Shown: positions 63,883 to 64,000 of the stretch, piece after piece | How positions within the stretch are numbered: position 1 is the stretch's first letter | Layout of the letters: each line of letters begins with the position of its first letter | DNA from: DATBQN01 sp963755825 | Lineage (GTDB): Bacteria; Acidobacteriota; Thermoanaerobaculia; Multivoradales; UBA5704 | Direction of reading: 5' to 3' | Length of the DNA: 64,000 nt | Assembly: GCA_963755825.1 (NCBI GenBank) | Contig: CAVWLA010000001.1 | Coordinates: forward strand, 930,001 to 994,000 | Position numbers and translations under genes: made by a program | The notes under the pieces: model-generated | What the model saw: the letters and a program-made list of their open reading frames with translations, nothing else | Database searches by the model: none | Told to the model about the DNA's origin: nothing

Positions 63883-64000
63883 TCAGGAGACCGTCCGCGT
63901 CTCCGGCCGGCCTTCCGTCTCGCGCACGCGGCGCGCCTCGTCGTGGCGATCGTAGGCGGAGACGATCTGCTGCACGAGCGAGTGGCGGACGACGTCGCGC
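63883..64000 (-). CDS. phoH: PhoH-like ATPase, 3' end only
   Basis: The window ends inside this gene. The last 39 residues read RDVVRHSLVQQIVSAYDRHD, then a charged tail to a TGA at 63883-63885. This is the typical C-terminus of PhoH family ATPases. The gene is cut by the window edge, and the Walker motifs lie outside. Confidence 0.85.
   Translation of the reverse strand, partial: RDVVRHSLVQQIVSAYDRHDEARRVRETEGRPETRTVS

Overview
The window is a piece of a high-GC bacterial chromosome. The housekeeping order recO-glyQ-glyS-ppdK on one side and era-corC-ybeY-7TM/HD phosphodiesterase-phoH on the other, together with a family of TPR regulators and secreted proteins carrying 'DTR ... GYF' repeats, suggests an Acidobacteriota-like organism (for example Thermoanaerobaculia). 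This placement is an inference from gene order and style, not a phylogeny.

Layout. (1) 0-2.7 kb: a lower-GC accessory pair, an EACC1-like small membrane protein and a protein with an HExxH motif, followed by an ArdC remnant. (2) 2.7-13.1 kb: core genes (methyltransferase, ppdK, glyS, glyQ, recO, a DUF1415 protein, sthA). Between the methyltransferase and ppdK lies an unusual block of 21-bp and 41-bp repeats ending in a 39-nt perfect inverted repeat. (3) 13.2-19.5 kb: a scrap-yard of mobile DNA. It holds an IS630 remnant inside a broken gene, an integron-type attC site next to a CPBP protease gene, a complete IS3-family element that truncates a HEPN-like gene, a partial duplication of a hydrolase gene, and fragments of IS3 and rhs. 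(4) 19.5-27.6 kb: a four-gene secreted/Rhs operon ending in an Rhs protein with a JAMM/DUF4329-like tip and a small lipoprotein. (5) 27.6-35.1 kb: unknown genes and three large TPR proteins. Two of these have N-terminal HTH domains and flank a small exported Cys-containing peptide, an arrangement like RRNPP peptide signalling.

(6) 35.1-48.2 kb: an integrative mobilizable element. It carries an AlpA-like regulator, MobC, a relaxase-helicase, a TraG/VirD4 coupling protein, ArdC antirestriction preceded by strong DNA hairpins, two lower-GC cargo genes (HNH-like and HEPN-like) and a tyrosine integrase. No type IV secretion channel is seen, so it would need a helper. (7) 48.5-53.0 kb: the most exciting locus, a compact lanthipeptide-type RiPP cluster. 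It consists of a 162-aa precursor with eight regularly spaced cysteines, a separate HopA1-like putative lyase, and one 856-aa fusion of an RRE-like N-terminus, a protein kinase and a LanC cyclase with a three-cysteine (C, CC) zinc site like that of ProcM. (8) 53.1-64 kb: lysA, a TM2 protein, a nitrilase, an M50-like protease, a second exported peptide/TPR pair, then era, corC, ybeY, the 7TM-HD protein and the 3' end of phoH, tightly packed with ATGA overlaps.

All calls come from reading the sequence. No database search was run, and family names rest on visible motifs and remembered family patterns.
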